A stretch of 64,000 nt of DNA from Methanomassiliicoccus luminyensis B10. GTDB taxonomy: Archaea > Thermoplasmatota > Thermoplasmata > Methanomassiliicoccales > Methanomassiliicoccaceae. The notes below the pieces were generated by a model. It did not search any database, was not told the DNA's origin, and saw only the letters and a program-made list of their open reading frames with translations. Made by a program: the position numbers and the translations under genes. Positions 8,488 through 16,968 of the stretch are shown in pieces (the stretch's first letter is position 1; each line of letters begins with the position of its first letter). The DNA is taken from positions 124,001-188,000 of the forward strand of contig NZ_CAJE01000013.1 in the NCBI RefSeq assembly GCF_000308215.1. The letters run 5' to 3'.

Positions 8488-9162
8488 ATGGCGGAGATCA
8501 AGGCCGTAGTCGTGGACGTGGACGGTACGCTGACCGACCGGAACAAGGTCATGTTCGTCAGCGCCGTCGAGGCGCTCAGGAAGGTCCAGGACAAAGGCAC
8601 CATCGTCAGCGTGGTCACGGGCAACGTCCTCCCAGTGGCGCTGGGCATCTCCACGTACGTGGGGCTGAGAGGGCCGATCATCGCCGAGAACGGCGGGATG
8701 GTATGCTACCAGGAGAAGATCTACCAGCTGTTCGACGGGGAGCTTCCCTGGAAGGCGTATGAGCACCTCCGGACGGTCATGCCGGTAGAGAGGCTGTTCA
8801 CCGATAACTGGCGCAAGACCGAGGTCGGGCTGAAGCGGAGCAATGACCTGGACAAGGTGCTGGAGGCCTTGAAGGGATGGGACCTCAACATCGAGGCCAC
8901 CGGGTTCGCCATCCACATCATGAACAAAGGCCACGGCAAGATCGCCGGGGTCAGGAAGATGGCTGAGATCATGGGCCTGAAGATCGAGGAGATCGCCGCG
9001 TTCGGCGACTCCGACAACGACGTCTGCACGCTGAGCCAATGCGGGTACGGGGTGGCGGTGGCCAACGCCTCCGAGGCTGCCAAGAAGGCGGCCAAGTACG
9101 TGGCCTCGAAGCCTCATGCCGACGGCGTGATAGAGGGCCTGGAACTGCTGGGATTGCTGTAG
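8488..9162 (+). CDS. pgp: Phosphoglycolate phosphatase, archaeal HAD type
   Basis: HAD-superfamily hydrolase of 224 residues that dephosphorylates 2-phosphoglycolate, formed for example during repair of oxidised DNA ends. Motif I is VVDVDGTLTDRN (nucleophile D, acid/base D), motif II is SVVTGN, a lysine follows in KGHGKIAG, and motif IV is FGDSDNDVCTL. The cap domain between motifs II and III and the overall length match the archaeal TA0175-type phosphatases. TATA-like CTATTTACG at 8441-8449 about 40 bases upstream of ATG. Ends in TAG, one of only four amber stops in the window. Substrate is inferred from the family; sugar phosphates are possible. Confidence 0.88.
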   Translation: MAEIKAVVVDVDGTLTDRNKVMFVSAVEALRKVQDKGTIVSVVTGNVLPVALGISTYVGLRGPIIAENGGMVCYQEKIYQLFDGELPWKAYEHLRTVMPVERLFTDNWRKTEVGLKRSNDLDKVLEALKGWDLNIEATGFAIHIMNKGHGKIAGVRKMAEIMGLKIEEIAAFGDSDNDVCTLSQCGYGVAVANASEAAKKAAKYVASKPHADGVIEGLELLGLL

Positions 9163-9357
9163 CCCCCATCAGCCCTTTTTCGTCCGGTGTCCTGGCGCCC
9201 GGGTCGACCCTGAAGTATGCCGCGCAGGCGCCCTGTAGCCGGCTCGGCGGGCCCGGAGGAGGGGGACACCAGATTATATTGACGGCGCGCTCGCGCGGCA
9301 AGGTCATTTCATAGTAAAGATGTCGCTCCTCCTGATGTTCTGTGACTGCCCATTCCC

Positions 9358-10473
9358 TCACCGTTCGCTAGCCAAGCTCTCGAGCATCAATTGGGAGGGG
9401 GTGCGGATCCTTAACGGGCCCTCCGTACCATTCTGGACCCCGCTCATATGGTGCATGCAAAAAGGGCAACCTACCCCGACCTGATCGACACCTTTGGAAC
9501 TGGCTTCCTTGAGAAGCTTTCCTGCCAGCTCGTTCGCCACCTCCGGATAAAGTGGCTTTACCCCCGCAGGGGCCCCGCAGCAAACGGCCTCCGCCCCGTG
9601 CTCTTCGAATTCAACGACCTCGGCAACATGGCCCAGGACCTCTCGGGCAGCCTTCGTCATGTCGTATCTCCTGGCCAGGGGGCAGGGGTCCTTGTAGATG
9701 ACCTTTCTTCCAGAATGCTTGACCTCGATGTTGCCGTGCTCGACGATGTCCTTTAAGATGTCCGCGATGTAGATCACTTCGTAGTTCGGCTCTCTAAAAA
9801 GGGCCGGATAGACCCTTTTATAAACATCATAACAACCGGGGCATTCGGTGATGACCGTCTTGGCGGATGTCGATTCCAGCAGCAAGGTGTTCTTTTCGGC
9901 GAGCTCCCTAGCCTCGTCCATCAACCCATTGTCGATCAGGAACAGGCCGCAACACCTCTCCTTCTCCCCGAGGGTGGTGATGTCCAATCCGGCCTTCGTA
10001 AGCAATTGGAAGGACGCCCTGGCGACCTCAGGGAGCCTGACGCTGGCCCAGCACCCCGGAACATACAGGTATTCTGCCTTTTCCCGTACATTATGGTCTT
10101 TGCCCAGATAGGTGATCCGGTCCTGGGGAGGCGCGGCCATGGGAGAGCCGTGCTCGATGATGGCGTTGGCGATGTTAGAGCATTTTTGGGGCCACTGTCC
10201 TCTTCTTCTGAGTTCGGCCCTGGCGCTCTGAACGATGTCTGGTACTGAAATACCGACGGGGCAAGTCGATACGCATCGATCGCAACGAGTGCATAGCCAA
10301 AGGGTCTTGAGACCCTCTTCCGTGAGTCCCTCTCCGGCAAAGAGGGACCTGGCGGCCCCCACTTTGGCCATGGCCCCATAGCTCGGGTTTCCCGTTGCTT
10401 TGTAGAAGGGGCAGACCTCGACGCATTCTCCGCATTGCACGCATGTCTCGATCATACCCTGCACGTTCGTCAT
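9358..10473 (-). CDS. HdrD-like iron-sulfur protein with two CCG domains
   Basis: Redox protein of 371 residues. Two [4Fe-4S] ferredoxin motifs (C11/C14/C17/C21 and C61/C64/C67/C71) precede two complete CCG motifs: C141-x32-C174 C175-x35-C211xxC214, and C264-x33-C298 C299-x36-C336xxC339. This is the architecture of heterodisulfide reductase HdrD and of GlpC-like electron carriers. In Methanomassiliicoccales HdrD works without HdrE and is proposed to couple to an Fpo-like complex; this gene fits that description but could also be one of the related FeS oxidoreductases. A GGAGGT ribosome site sits 8 bases before ATG 10473. Monocistronic, with gaps on both sides. No membrane segment. Confidence 0.8.
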   Translation of the reverse strand: MTNVQGMIETCVQCGECVEVCPFYKATGNPSYGAMAKVGAARSLFAGEGLTEEGLKTLWLCTRCDRCVSTCPVGISVPDIVQSARAELRRRGQWPQKCSNIANAIIEHGSPMAAPPQDRITYLGKDHNVREKAEYLYVPGCWASVRLPEVARASFQLLTKAGLDITTLGEKERCCGLFLIDNGLMDEARELAEKNTLLLESTSAKTVITECPGCYDVYKRVYPALFREPNYEVIYIADILKDIVEHGNIEVKHSGRKVIYKDPCPLARRYDMTKAAREVLGHVAEVVEFEEHGAEAVCCGAPAGVKPLYPEVANELAGKLLKEASSKGVDQVGVGCPFCMHHMSGVQNGTEGPLRIRTPSQLMLESLASER

Positions 10474-10795
10474 GTTCGCAAACCTCCGACTTTTTCATCT
10501 CAAGATAGCTGGACAGGGTCCGTCTTTCATTTGACCGCCGACGGGACCAGATCCCTTTACCCCGTTTAAGAGCATCGGCCCCTTATTTCACGATTATGCC
10601 TTTCTGGCGCAAAACGTTAGCTTGGCCGCTCAGACCTCATCGATGGGTTTCCGCCCCGCTCCCCTCATTCCTATCTTCCGCTATGTGAGACCGAACGACC
10701 ATAAGAGAAAATATGACTCCCCCATACGGCGGGGCCAGCATCCACCGGCCAATGGGTGCGATGAAAGATGAGGAAAGGAAGATATTGTGCAGGGC
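10474..10795. other. Intergenic region upstream of the HdrD-like gene
   Basis: No gene found in 322 bp between two leftward genes. It must hold the HdrD-like promoter; candidate TATA elements on the minus strand are GAAATAAGG (around 10585) and CTTAAACGG (around 10565). No repeat, tRNA or strong hairpin was noticed. A short frame beginning about 10713 on the plus strand has no family features. Confidence 0.4.
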
Positions 10796-11302
10796 TCACT
10801 TGCGCTGCAGGAGCTCCAGCGCTCCGGCCTCATCGAGCCCGATGGACAGCAGGAGATACTTCAAGGACTTCTTGATGACCATTTCCTCGGTCTTGTCGTC
10901 CATGTATGCCTCCATGACCACCGGCGCGCGCTTGAAGTACTCCACCGCGAACTCCGAGTAGTAGTACGGGGCGTTGTCGGGGTCGATCTCGGCGGCCTTC
11001 TTGTACGCGCCCTCGGCGTCGTTGAACAGTCCGGCCTCCACGCAGAACGAGCCCATGGAGCTGTGATACATGGGGTTCTTGGGGTCCAGCTCCGCGGCCT
11101 TCTTGTACGCGGCGAGGATGTCCTCGGTCTTGGCCTTGGGCACCAGAACCGATGCCTCAGCCTTTCCGAACCATGCCTCCGCGTTGTTCGCGTCGGTCTT
11201 GGTCACCTTGTCGAATTTGGATAGCGCCTTGGAATAATCGCCCTCTTCGAGCGCTTGGTAAGCCTGCTTCATAAGCTTGTCAGTCTCTTCCAACCGAATC
11301 AC
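10796..11302 (-). CDS. Tetratricopeptide repeat protein
   Basis: Small soluble protein of about 168 residues built of TPR units. Repeats are visible at about 10-43 (YQALEEGDYSKALSKFDKV), 44-80 (NNAEAWFGKAEASV...EDILAAYKKAAEL), 81-110 (PKNPMYHSSMGSFCVEAGLFNDAEGAY) and 111-140 (KKAAEIDPDNAPYYYSEFAVEYF). TPRs mediate protein contacts; the partner is unknown. GTG at 11302 chosen because a TATA-like ATTATAACTTGG lies about 27 bases upstream (TTG at 11305 also possible). Divergent from gatCAB. The non-repeat C-terminal part (MDDKTEEMVIKKSLKYLLLSIG) looks helical. Confidence 0.85.
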   Translation of the reverse strand: MIRLEETDKLMKQAYQALEEGDYSKALSKFDKVTKTDANNAEAWFGKAEASVLVPKAKTEDILAAYKKAAELDPKNPMYHSSMGSFCVEAGLFNDAEGAYKKAAEIDPDNAPYYYSEFAVEYFKRAPVVMEAYMDDKTEEMVIKKSLKYLLLSIGLDEAGALELLQRK

Positions 11303-11439
11303 CAAGCCTAGTAATTCTGACCAAGTTATAATGGTTTTTGCTAACTAGCTTCGGTGCATGAAGTGACCGGGCACCGCCGTGCCCAACAAAACATTATATG
11401 CCCCGCGCTTAATCCAGATTGTCCTTTTGAGGTCGCATC

Positions 11440-11718
11440 ATGGCAATGGACGAGCAGACCGTTCTGAGAGTGGCCCGGGTGGCCAGGCTCAAGCTCACCG
11501 AGGAGGAGCTGAAGCAGTATTCCGCGGACCTTGAAGATATTCTTAGCGCTTTTTCCGTTCTCGACGAGGCGCCGTCGGTCGGGGAGTTCGACTTCAATCC
11601 GGTGAAGATCGAAGATGCCCTAAGGGAGGACGAGGTGGAGAGGGACAGCGAGCCCTCCGAGCTGCGGGACCTGATTCGCACGGAGGACGACAGAGTGAGG
11701 GGGCCGAGGGTCCAATGA
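11440..11718 (+). CDS. gatC: Asp/Glu-tRNA amidotransferase subunit C
   Basis: Small stabilising subunit of GatCAB, wrapping around GatA and GatB. The 92 residues show the family start (VLRVARVARLKLTEEELKQYSADLEDILSAFSVLDE) and the later proline/acid-rich segment with LREDEV. Overlaps gatA by 4 bases (ATGA). TATA-like ACATTATATG at about 11389-11399; a GAGGT site precedes the ATG. First gene of gatC-gatA-gatB, which faces an aspartyl-tRNA synthetase of bacterial type, so the complex probably amidates Asp-tRNA(Asn). Archaea usually make Gln-tRNA with GatDE instead. Confidence 0.93.
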   Translation: MAMDEQTVLRVARVARLKLTEEELKQYSADLEDILSAFSVLDEAPSVGEFDFNPVKIEDALREDEVERDSEPSELRDLIRTEDDRVRGPRVQ

Positions 11719-13037
11719 CCTCCCTCACCGATCTGGTGGACGCAGCGGACCGGCGCCACAGCGTGTTCGCTGACAGGCTCCAGGATCCTCTGGCGTTCGA
11801 GCAGGGGCACAAGTTCCACTTCTCCGCCAAGGACAACCTCTGCTCCAGGGAGTTCCAGGCCCGCGCCGGCAGCAAGATACTGGAAGGATATCGCCCCCCC
11901 TTCGACGCCACGCCCATACGGAAGCTGCGCGAGGCGGGCGGACTGCTGATCGGCAAGACCAACATGGACGAGTTCGGGTTCGGGACCTTCAGCACCAACT
12001 CCGGGTACGGCGTGCCGAAGAACCCCTTCGACGTGGACAGGAGCTGCGGCGGTTCCTCGGGAGGAGCGGCCGCGGCGGCCTGCCTGATCCCCGGGCACGT
12101 GGCGCTCGGCGTCAGCACCGGCGGCTCCATCTCCTGTCCCGCATCGTTCTGCGGCGTGGTCGGCCTCACCCCCACATATGGCAGGGTATCGAGGTACGGC
12201 CTCATCGACTACGGCAACTCGCTCGACAAGGTGGGCATACTGTCGCGCACCGCCAAGGACCTGGGGAGGTACTTTCCGGCCATCGCCGGACCCGACGCCA
12301 AGGACCCCACTTCACAGGCGCAGCCCGCCCTGGACATGAGCGGGAAAGTTAGCTCAGTGGCGGTGCCCGAGGAGGCGCTGAACGGCCTAAGCCCGGAGGT
12401 CCGCAAGGCCTTCGACGCCGCGCTCGGGAAGCTGAAGGAGATGGGGGTGGAGACACATGAGGTCAACATGCCCTCCCTGAAGTACGCCATCTCATCGTAC
12501 TACATACTGGCGACCTCGGAAGCGTCGACCAACCTGGCGCGCTACTGCGGCATGCGGTTCGGGGTGATGAACGACAAGTTCGACCAGGGGTTCAACGAGT
12601 TCTTCTCCGAGACCAGGTCCGAGGACTTCGGCGCGGAGGCCAAGAGGCGCATACTGCTCGGCACGTTCTCCAGGATGGTGGGCTTCCGGAACCGCTACTA
12701 CATGAAAGCGCTCCAGGTCCGCCAGCTCATCATACGCGAGTACCAGAAGGTGTTCGGGGACCACGACGTGGTGCTGACCCCGACCATGCCGTTCACCCCT
12801 CCGCGCTTCGACGAGATCGCCAGGATGAAGCCGCTGGAAATGTACCAGGCCGACTTCCTGACGGTGCCGCCGAACCTGGCGGGGATGCCGCACCTGTCCA
12901 TCCCATGCGGCTATCATGAGGGCCTCCCTGTCGGCATGCAGGCGGTGGCCCCGCACTGGCAAGAGGGCCGATTGATATGCCTGGCCAAGATGTGGGAGGA
13001 CGAGTTCACTTATATCTTCCCGGAGGTGAGCGAATGA
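11715..13037 (+). CDS. gatA: Asp/Glu-tRNA amidotransferase subunit A
   Basis: Amidase subunit that releases ammonia from glutamine. The amidase signature is intact: catalytic Lys in HFSAKDNLC, IGKTNMDEFGFG, then SCGGSSGGAAAA and VSTGGSISCPASFCGVVGLTPTYGRVSRYG, which supply the Ser-cisSer-Lys triad. Length 440 residues is slightly short for GatA (about 475), mainly because the N-terminal helix region is reduced. Starts within the gatC stop (ATGA) and overlaps gatB in the same way, so the three subunits are translationally coupled. Function in the Asn-tRNA route is inferred from the neighbouring AspRS; Gln-tRNA formation from Glu-tRNA is the alternative. Confidence 0.94.
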   Translation: MTSLTDLVDAADRRHSVFADRLQDPLAFEQGHKFHFSAKDNLCSREFQARAGSKILEGYRPPFDATPIRKLREAGGLLIGKTNMDEFGFGTFSTNSGYGVPKNPFDVDRSCGGSSGGAAAAACLIPGHVALGVSTGGSISCPASFCGVVGLTPTYGRVSRYGLIDYGNSLDKVGILSRTAKDLGRYFPAIAGPDAKDPTSQAQPALDMSGKVSSVAVPEEALNGLSPEVRKAFDAALGKLKEMGVETHEVNMPSLKYAISSYYILATSEASTNLARYCGMRFGVMNDKFDQGFNEFFSETRSEDFGAEAKRRILLGTFSRMVGFRNRYYMKALQVRQLIIREYQKVFGDHDVVLTPTMPFTPPRFDEIARMKPLEMYQADFLTVPPNLAGMPHLSIPCGYHEGLPVGMQAVAPHWQEGRLICLAKMWEDEFTYIFPEVSE

Positions 13038-14386
13038 AGATTGGTCTGGAGATACACGTTCAGCTGCCGACGAGATCGAAGCTGTTCTGCTCCTGCTCTA
13101 CGTCGAGCGACAGCCCCAACAGCTCCATCTGCCCGGTGTGCCTGGGATTCCCAGGCTCCCGGCCGAGGCTTAACCGCAGGGCCCTGGAGATGGGCGTGCT
13201 CATCGCCAAGTACCTGCAGTGCAAGGTCGCGGACACGGTATGGTTCTCCCGCAAGACCTACTTTTATCCGGACCTGCCGAAGAACTTCCAGATCACCCAG
13301 TATGATTCGCCGCTCGGCACCGACGGCAAGTTCATGATTGGCCAGAAGCCCATAGGCATATGGAGGGCCCATCTCGAGGAGGACCCCGGCCGCATCAAGA
13401 GGGTGGGGCGTTCCGGCGAGGAGCTGGCGCTGATCGACTACGACAGATCTGGCATACCGCTCGTGGAGATAGTGACCGCGCCGGACATGAGCTCGCCCGC
13501 GGAGGCGAGGGATTTCCTCACCGACCTGCTCATCGAGATGCGCAGCCTCATCGGGGTCTCCGGAGAGGATACCTCTATCCGGGCCGACGCCAACATCTCC
13601 GTCGGCGAGGAGAGGGTGGAGGTAAAGAACATTACCGGGATCCGCAACGTGGAGAAGGCGCTGAAGTTCGAGGCCACCCGGCAATCCAAGCTCATCGCCG
13701 CCGGGAAGAAGATCGTGAGGGAGACCCGCCACTACGACGAGGAGAGGGGCGTCACCATGCCCGGTCGGGAGAAGGAGTTCGAGGAGGACTATGGGTACAT
13801 CGGCGAGCCGGACCTCGGGGTATTCCACATCGGGGAGATTGCCGCCCGCATGGCCGTGCCCGAGACCCCTCTGGCCCGCGCCGCCAGGCTGGAAGGGCAG
13901 TACGCCGTCCCCGCCGCCGCGGCGAGGCAGATGGTCCTCACCTCCATGGAGCTGACGGACATGTTCGAGCGCCTCGCCTACACGGCGGGGGTTGAGGCGG
14001 CCACGAGCTGGACCCTAGGTCCGCTGTCCGCCAACTGGAAGGGGCTCTCGCCCCGCATGTCCCCGGAGCTTCGCTCCTCTGTCGAGGAGATCGTGGTCTC
14101 GGTATCCAAGGGCCCCATGACCGACAGCGAGGGCAAGCTGCGCATCGCCGCCCTTGCGGAAGGGAGAGAACTGGAGGCGGGAGCGGCGCCCGAAGCGGGC
14201 GGCTCCGACCTGGACCAGCTCATCGCAACCCTCGTCGACGCCCACCCCGAGGTGGTCAGGGACTTCAAAACGAACGAGAAGGCGGCCAACTTCCTCATCG
14301 GACAGGCCATGAAGGGGACCAGGGGCCGGTACTCGTCGAAAGAGATAGCGGAAAAGATGAGGAAGGAATTGGGAAAGAGAGTGTGA
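13034..14386 (+). CDS. gatB: Asp/Glu-tRNA amidotransferase subunit B
   Basis: tRNA-binding, kinase-like subunit that activates the carboxyl group of Asp- or Glu-tRNA. The N-terminus has the hallmark KIGLEIHVQLPTRSKLFC with CSCS and CPVCLGFPG cysteines for zinc, followed by YFYPDLPKNFQITQYD, LEEDPGRIKR, DYDRSGIPLVEIVT and IRADANISV, all canonical. The C-terminal YqeY-like tail is present (residues about 380-450, ending AMKGTRGRYSSKEIAEKMRKEL). ATG 13034 overlaps the gatA stop; longer upstream reading is inside gatA. 450 residues. Stop codon lies 4 bases from the end of the convergent aspS. Confidence 0.95.
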   Translation: MKIGLEIHVQLPTRSKLFCSCSTSSDSPNSSICPVCLGFPGSRPRLNRRALEMGVLIAKYLQCKVADTVWFSRKTYFYPDLPKNFQITQYDSPLGTDGKFMIGQKPIGIWRAHLEEDPGRIKRVGRSGEELALIDYDRSGIPLVEIVTAPDMSSPAEARDFLTDLLIEMRSLIGVSGEDTSIRADANISVGEERVEVKNITGIRNVEKALKFEATRQSKLIAAGKKIVRETRHYDEERGVTMPGREKEFEEDYGYIGEPDLGVFHIGEIAARMAVPETPLARAARLEGQYAVPAAAARQMVLTSMELTDMFERLAYTAGVEAATSWTLGPLSANWKGLSPRMSPELRSSVEEIVVSVSKGPMTDSEGKLRIAALAEGRELEAGAAPEAGGSDLDQLIATLVDAHPEVVRDFKTNEKAANFLIGQAMKGTRGRYSSKEIAEKMRKELGKRV

Positions 14387-14389
14387 GGC

Positions 14390-16222
14390 TCACTCGTTCT
14401 TCTCTTCCTCGTCCCCCGCCAGGCACAGCAGCTGGAGCTCGGCGAGCCTTGCCTCCTCCACTGTGTCAGGGCAGCCGTCCATTAACGACTGGAACTTCTT
14501 GTTCTTGGGGAACGCGATGACCTCGCGGATGGATTCGCAGCCCAGGAGTATCGATACCAGGCGGTCCACCCCCAGCGCGATGCCGCCGTGGGGCGGCGCT
14601 CCGAAGCCCAGAGCTTCGAGGAAGTAGCCGAACTCCCTCTCGATCTTCTCATCGCTCATGCCCATGAGCTTGAAGATCCTGCGCTGCACCGCGGGGTCGT
14701 GGCAACGAACCGAGCCGGAGCCTATTTCGGAGCCGTCCAGCACCAGATCGTAGCTCATGCCCTGGATGGCCCATATGTCCTCGTCCTCGCCGATGTGCCC
14801 GGCGGTCGGGCACACGAAGGCGTGGTGGAACGGTTCCAGCTGCCCGGTGAGGGAGTCCTTCTGGAACAGGGGGCAGCCGACCAGCCACACGAACTGGTGG
14901 TCCTTGCCCTCGGTGAGCTTGAGGTCCCTTGCGAGTTTGCGGCGCAGCTCCCCGCCGGCCTTCAGCGCGGCTATCTCGGAGCCGGCCAGGAACAGCAGGA
15001 GGTCGCCATCCTCGGCGCCCAGCTTGGCCTCCAACGCCTGCGTGACCTCCTTGGGGAAGTACTTGACGATGTTGCTCTGCAGGCCGTCCTTGGTCATCCT
15101 CATCCAGGTGAGGCCGCCCATGCCCTGGGACTTGGCCCATTCGATAAGGCGGTCGACCTCGTTGCGGCCGACCGCGCTCTCGTCGGTGGGGGTGGCCTTG
15201 GTCAGTTCCGCCTTGACATTGACGCCCACGACCCTTCCGCCCTTGCCCAGGATCCTCTGGAAGATCTCGTACTTGGCATCCTTGACAATGTCGGTGACGT
15301 CGTTCAGCTCCAGCCCGTACCGCGTGTCCGGCGCGTCGGTGCCGTAGCGGTGCATGGCGTCGTAGAAAGTGATGCGGGGGAACGGGGTCTTCAGCTCCTT
15401 CCCGTAGACGGACCTCCATACGCTGGCCAAGATCTTCTCCACAACGGCCTGCACGTCCTTATCGTCGACGAAGGATTGCTCGATATCGAGCTGGGTGAAC
15501 TCGGGCTGCCGGTCCGCCCGGGAATCCTCATCGCGGAAGCACCGAGCGACCTGGTAGTACTTGTCCATACCGCCGACCATCAGCATCTGCTTGTACAGCT
15601 GGGGCGACTGGGGCAGAGCGTAGAAGGAACCGGGAGATATCCTGGACGGGACGATGAACGACCTCGCCCCTTCGGGCGACTCCTTCACCAGCACCGGCGT
15701 CTCGATCTCCACGAAGCCTTCCGCGTCCAGCGCCCTTCTCGCCGCCGATAGGAGGCGATGGCGGAAGCGCAGGTTGTTGCCCATCTGCACCCTCCTGAGG
15801 TCCAGGTAGCGGTACCTCAGGCGAAGGTCCTCCGACGGGAGCAAGGATCCCTTCTGCTCGGCGATCTCGAAGGGGAGCGGCTTGGAGGAGTTGAGGAGCT
15901 TGGAGTCCTCGATCATGACCTCCACCTGGCCGGTGGGGTTCCTGGCGTCCTCGGTGCCGGGGACACGATTCCTGACCACGCCGTGGACCGAGATTACAGA
16001 CTCTCGGCCGAAGGACTTGAACAGCTTTTCCAGGCGCTCGCGGTCCGCTCCTTCCGATATGCCCTCGGGGTCGTAGACCACCTGGGTGGTCCCGTACGCG
16101 TCGGCCACATCGAAGAAGAGCACCCCGCCATGGTCTCGGGAGAACCTGATCCAGCCTGCCAGCTCGACATGCTTGCCGATATCCTCGGCCCTAAGTTCTC
16201 CGCAGGTGTGTGTCCTCATCAT
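14390..16222 (-). CDS. aspS: Aspartyl-tRNA synthetase, bacterial type with GAD domain (probably non-discriminating)
   Basis: Class II synthetase of 610 residues. It has the long bacterial architecture: N-terminal OB-fold anticodon domain, catalytic core with FRDEDSRADRQPEFTQLDIE (motif 2 region), a GAD insertion (about 300-420) and GGIALGVDRLVSILLG (motif 3). Archaeal AspRS is normally about 430 residues without GAD, so this looks acquired from bacteria. The OB-fold carries RDHGGVLF; the His in RDHGG is the residue reported in non-discriminating enzymes such as that of Pseudomonas, where discriminating ones have RDLGS. Such an enzyme would also charge tRNA(Asn), supplying GatCAB encoded next door. 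ATG 16222 follows GAGGTC; TATA-like GGTTTATGTC at about 16271-16280. Confidence 0.93.
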   Translation of the reverse strand: MMRTHTCGELRAEDIGKHVELAGWIRFSRDHGGVLFFDVADAYGTTQVVYDPEGISEGADRERLEKLFKSFGRESVISVHGVVRNRVPGTEDARNPTGQVEVMIEDSKLLNSSKPLPFEIAEQKGSLLPSEDLRLRYRYLDLRRVQMGNNLRFRHRLLSAARRALDAEGFVEIETPVLVKESPEGARSFIVPSRISPGSFYALPQSPQLYKQMLMVGGMDKYYQVARCFRDEDSRADRQPEFTQLDIEQSFVDDKDVQAVVEKILASVWRSVYGKELKTPFPRITFYDAMHRYGTDAPDTRYGLELNDVTDIVKDAKYEIFQRILGKGGRVVGVNVKAELTKATPTDESAVGRNEVDRLIEWAKSQGMGGLTWMRMTKDGLQSNIVKYFPKEVTQALEAKLGAEDGDLLLFLAGSEIAALKAGGELRRKLARDLKLTEGKDHQFVWLVGCPLFQKDSLTGQLEPFHHAFVCPTAGHIGEDEDIWAIQGMSYDLVLDGSEIGSGSVRCHDPAVQRRIFKLMGMSDEKIEREFGYFLEALGFGAPPHGGIALGVDRLVSILLGCESIREVIAFPKNKKFQSLMDGCPDTVEEARLAELQLLCLAGDEEEKNE

Positions 16223-16364
16223 GTTAAAGACCTCATATGAAGTCGCGATTCCGCCGAATGGGTGCAATCGACATAAACCATTCGGTGGCCGCTCGGCGCG
16301 GGACGTTACGCTGATCGCGGAACGCCCGCTCAGCTATTGACGAGAAAATCAGCGGGGCCGAGGC

Positions 16365-16838
16365 TCATCCCTCGCTCGGCCCCCCGATGACGTTCATCTC
16401 AGGGATGAACTGGTACGGGTCCTTGATAAGGTTCAGGACGACATAGGTGTTGGTCTTCTTGACGCCGTGGATGGCCACCATGCGCTTGATGAGCTCGGAG
16501 AACTCGTTGCGGCTCTTGCAGGCGACCCAGGCGATGGAGTCGCACTCCCCGGTGACGTCGAAGATGGCCAGCACGTTGTCCATCGCTTTGATCTTCCCCT
16601 GCACGTCCAGAACGTCGCCCTCGACATAGATGTGCACCAGGGCCATGAACTCGTAGCCGAGCTTGAGGTAGTCGACGTTGGCCCGGTAGCCTCTAATGAT
16701 CCCCAGGTCCTCGAGGCTCTTCACCCTCTGGATCAGAGTGGTGGGGTGCACCCCCAGCCTCTTGGCGATCTGCCGGTAGGAGCCCTGGCTGGAGATGCAG
16801 AGCTCTTCTACAATGCGCTTGTCGAGTTCGTCTAGCAT
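16365..16838 (-). CDS. Lrp/AsnC-family transcriptional regulator
   Basis: DNA-binding regulator of 157 residues. The N-terminal winged helix-turn-helix (LDELDKRIVEELCISSQGSYRQIAKRLGVHPTTLIQRVKSLEDLGIIRGYRANVD) is followed by the RAM ligand-binding domain (residues about 70-145: YEFMALVHIYVEGDVLDV...FDVTGECDSIAWVACKSRNEFSELI), which usually senses amino acids. A 14-bp palindrome TAGACA-AA-TGTCTA at its own promoter suggests autoregulation. ATG 16838; TATA-like ACTTATAG at about 16885-16892. Targets and ligand are unknown; glutamine synthetase nearby is a possible target but no matching palindrome was found there. Confidence 0.92.
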   Translation of the reverse strand: MLDELDKRIVEELCISSQGSYRQIAKRLGVHPTTLIQRVKSLEDLGIIRGYRANVDYLKLGYEFMALVHIYVEGDVLDVQGKIKAMDNVLAIFDVTGECDSIAWVACKSRNEFSELIKRMVAIHGVKKTNTYVVLNLIKDPYQFIPEMNVIGGPSEG

Positions 16839-16859
16839 TACAATTACCTTCGTATAAGA

Positions 16860-16873
16860 TAGACAAATGTCTA
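16860..16873. promoter_or_regulatory. Palindromic operator at the lrp-like promoter
   Basis: TAGACA-AA-TGTCTA is a perfect inverted repeat with a 2-bp centre, placed near the expected transcription start of the Lrp-family gene (TATA-like element about 16885-16892 on the minus strand). A further half-site TTGTCTA lies at 16898-16904, on the other side of the TATA element. The arrangement fits autoregulation by an Lrp dimer or octamer. Binding is inference. Confidence 0.6.
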
Positions 16874-16968
16874 ATCACTATGGGACTATAAGTAATTTTG
16901 TCTATAGAATGAGGCTCAAGCCCCCGCGGGAGCTTCTAAACACCCCAAAGCCTTCGGTAGATATTAAC

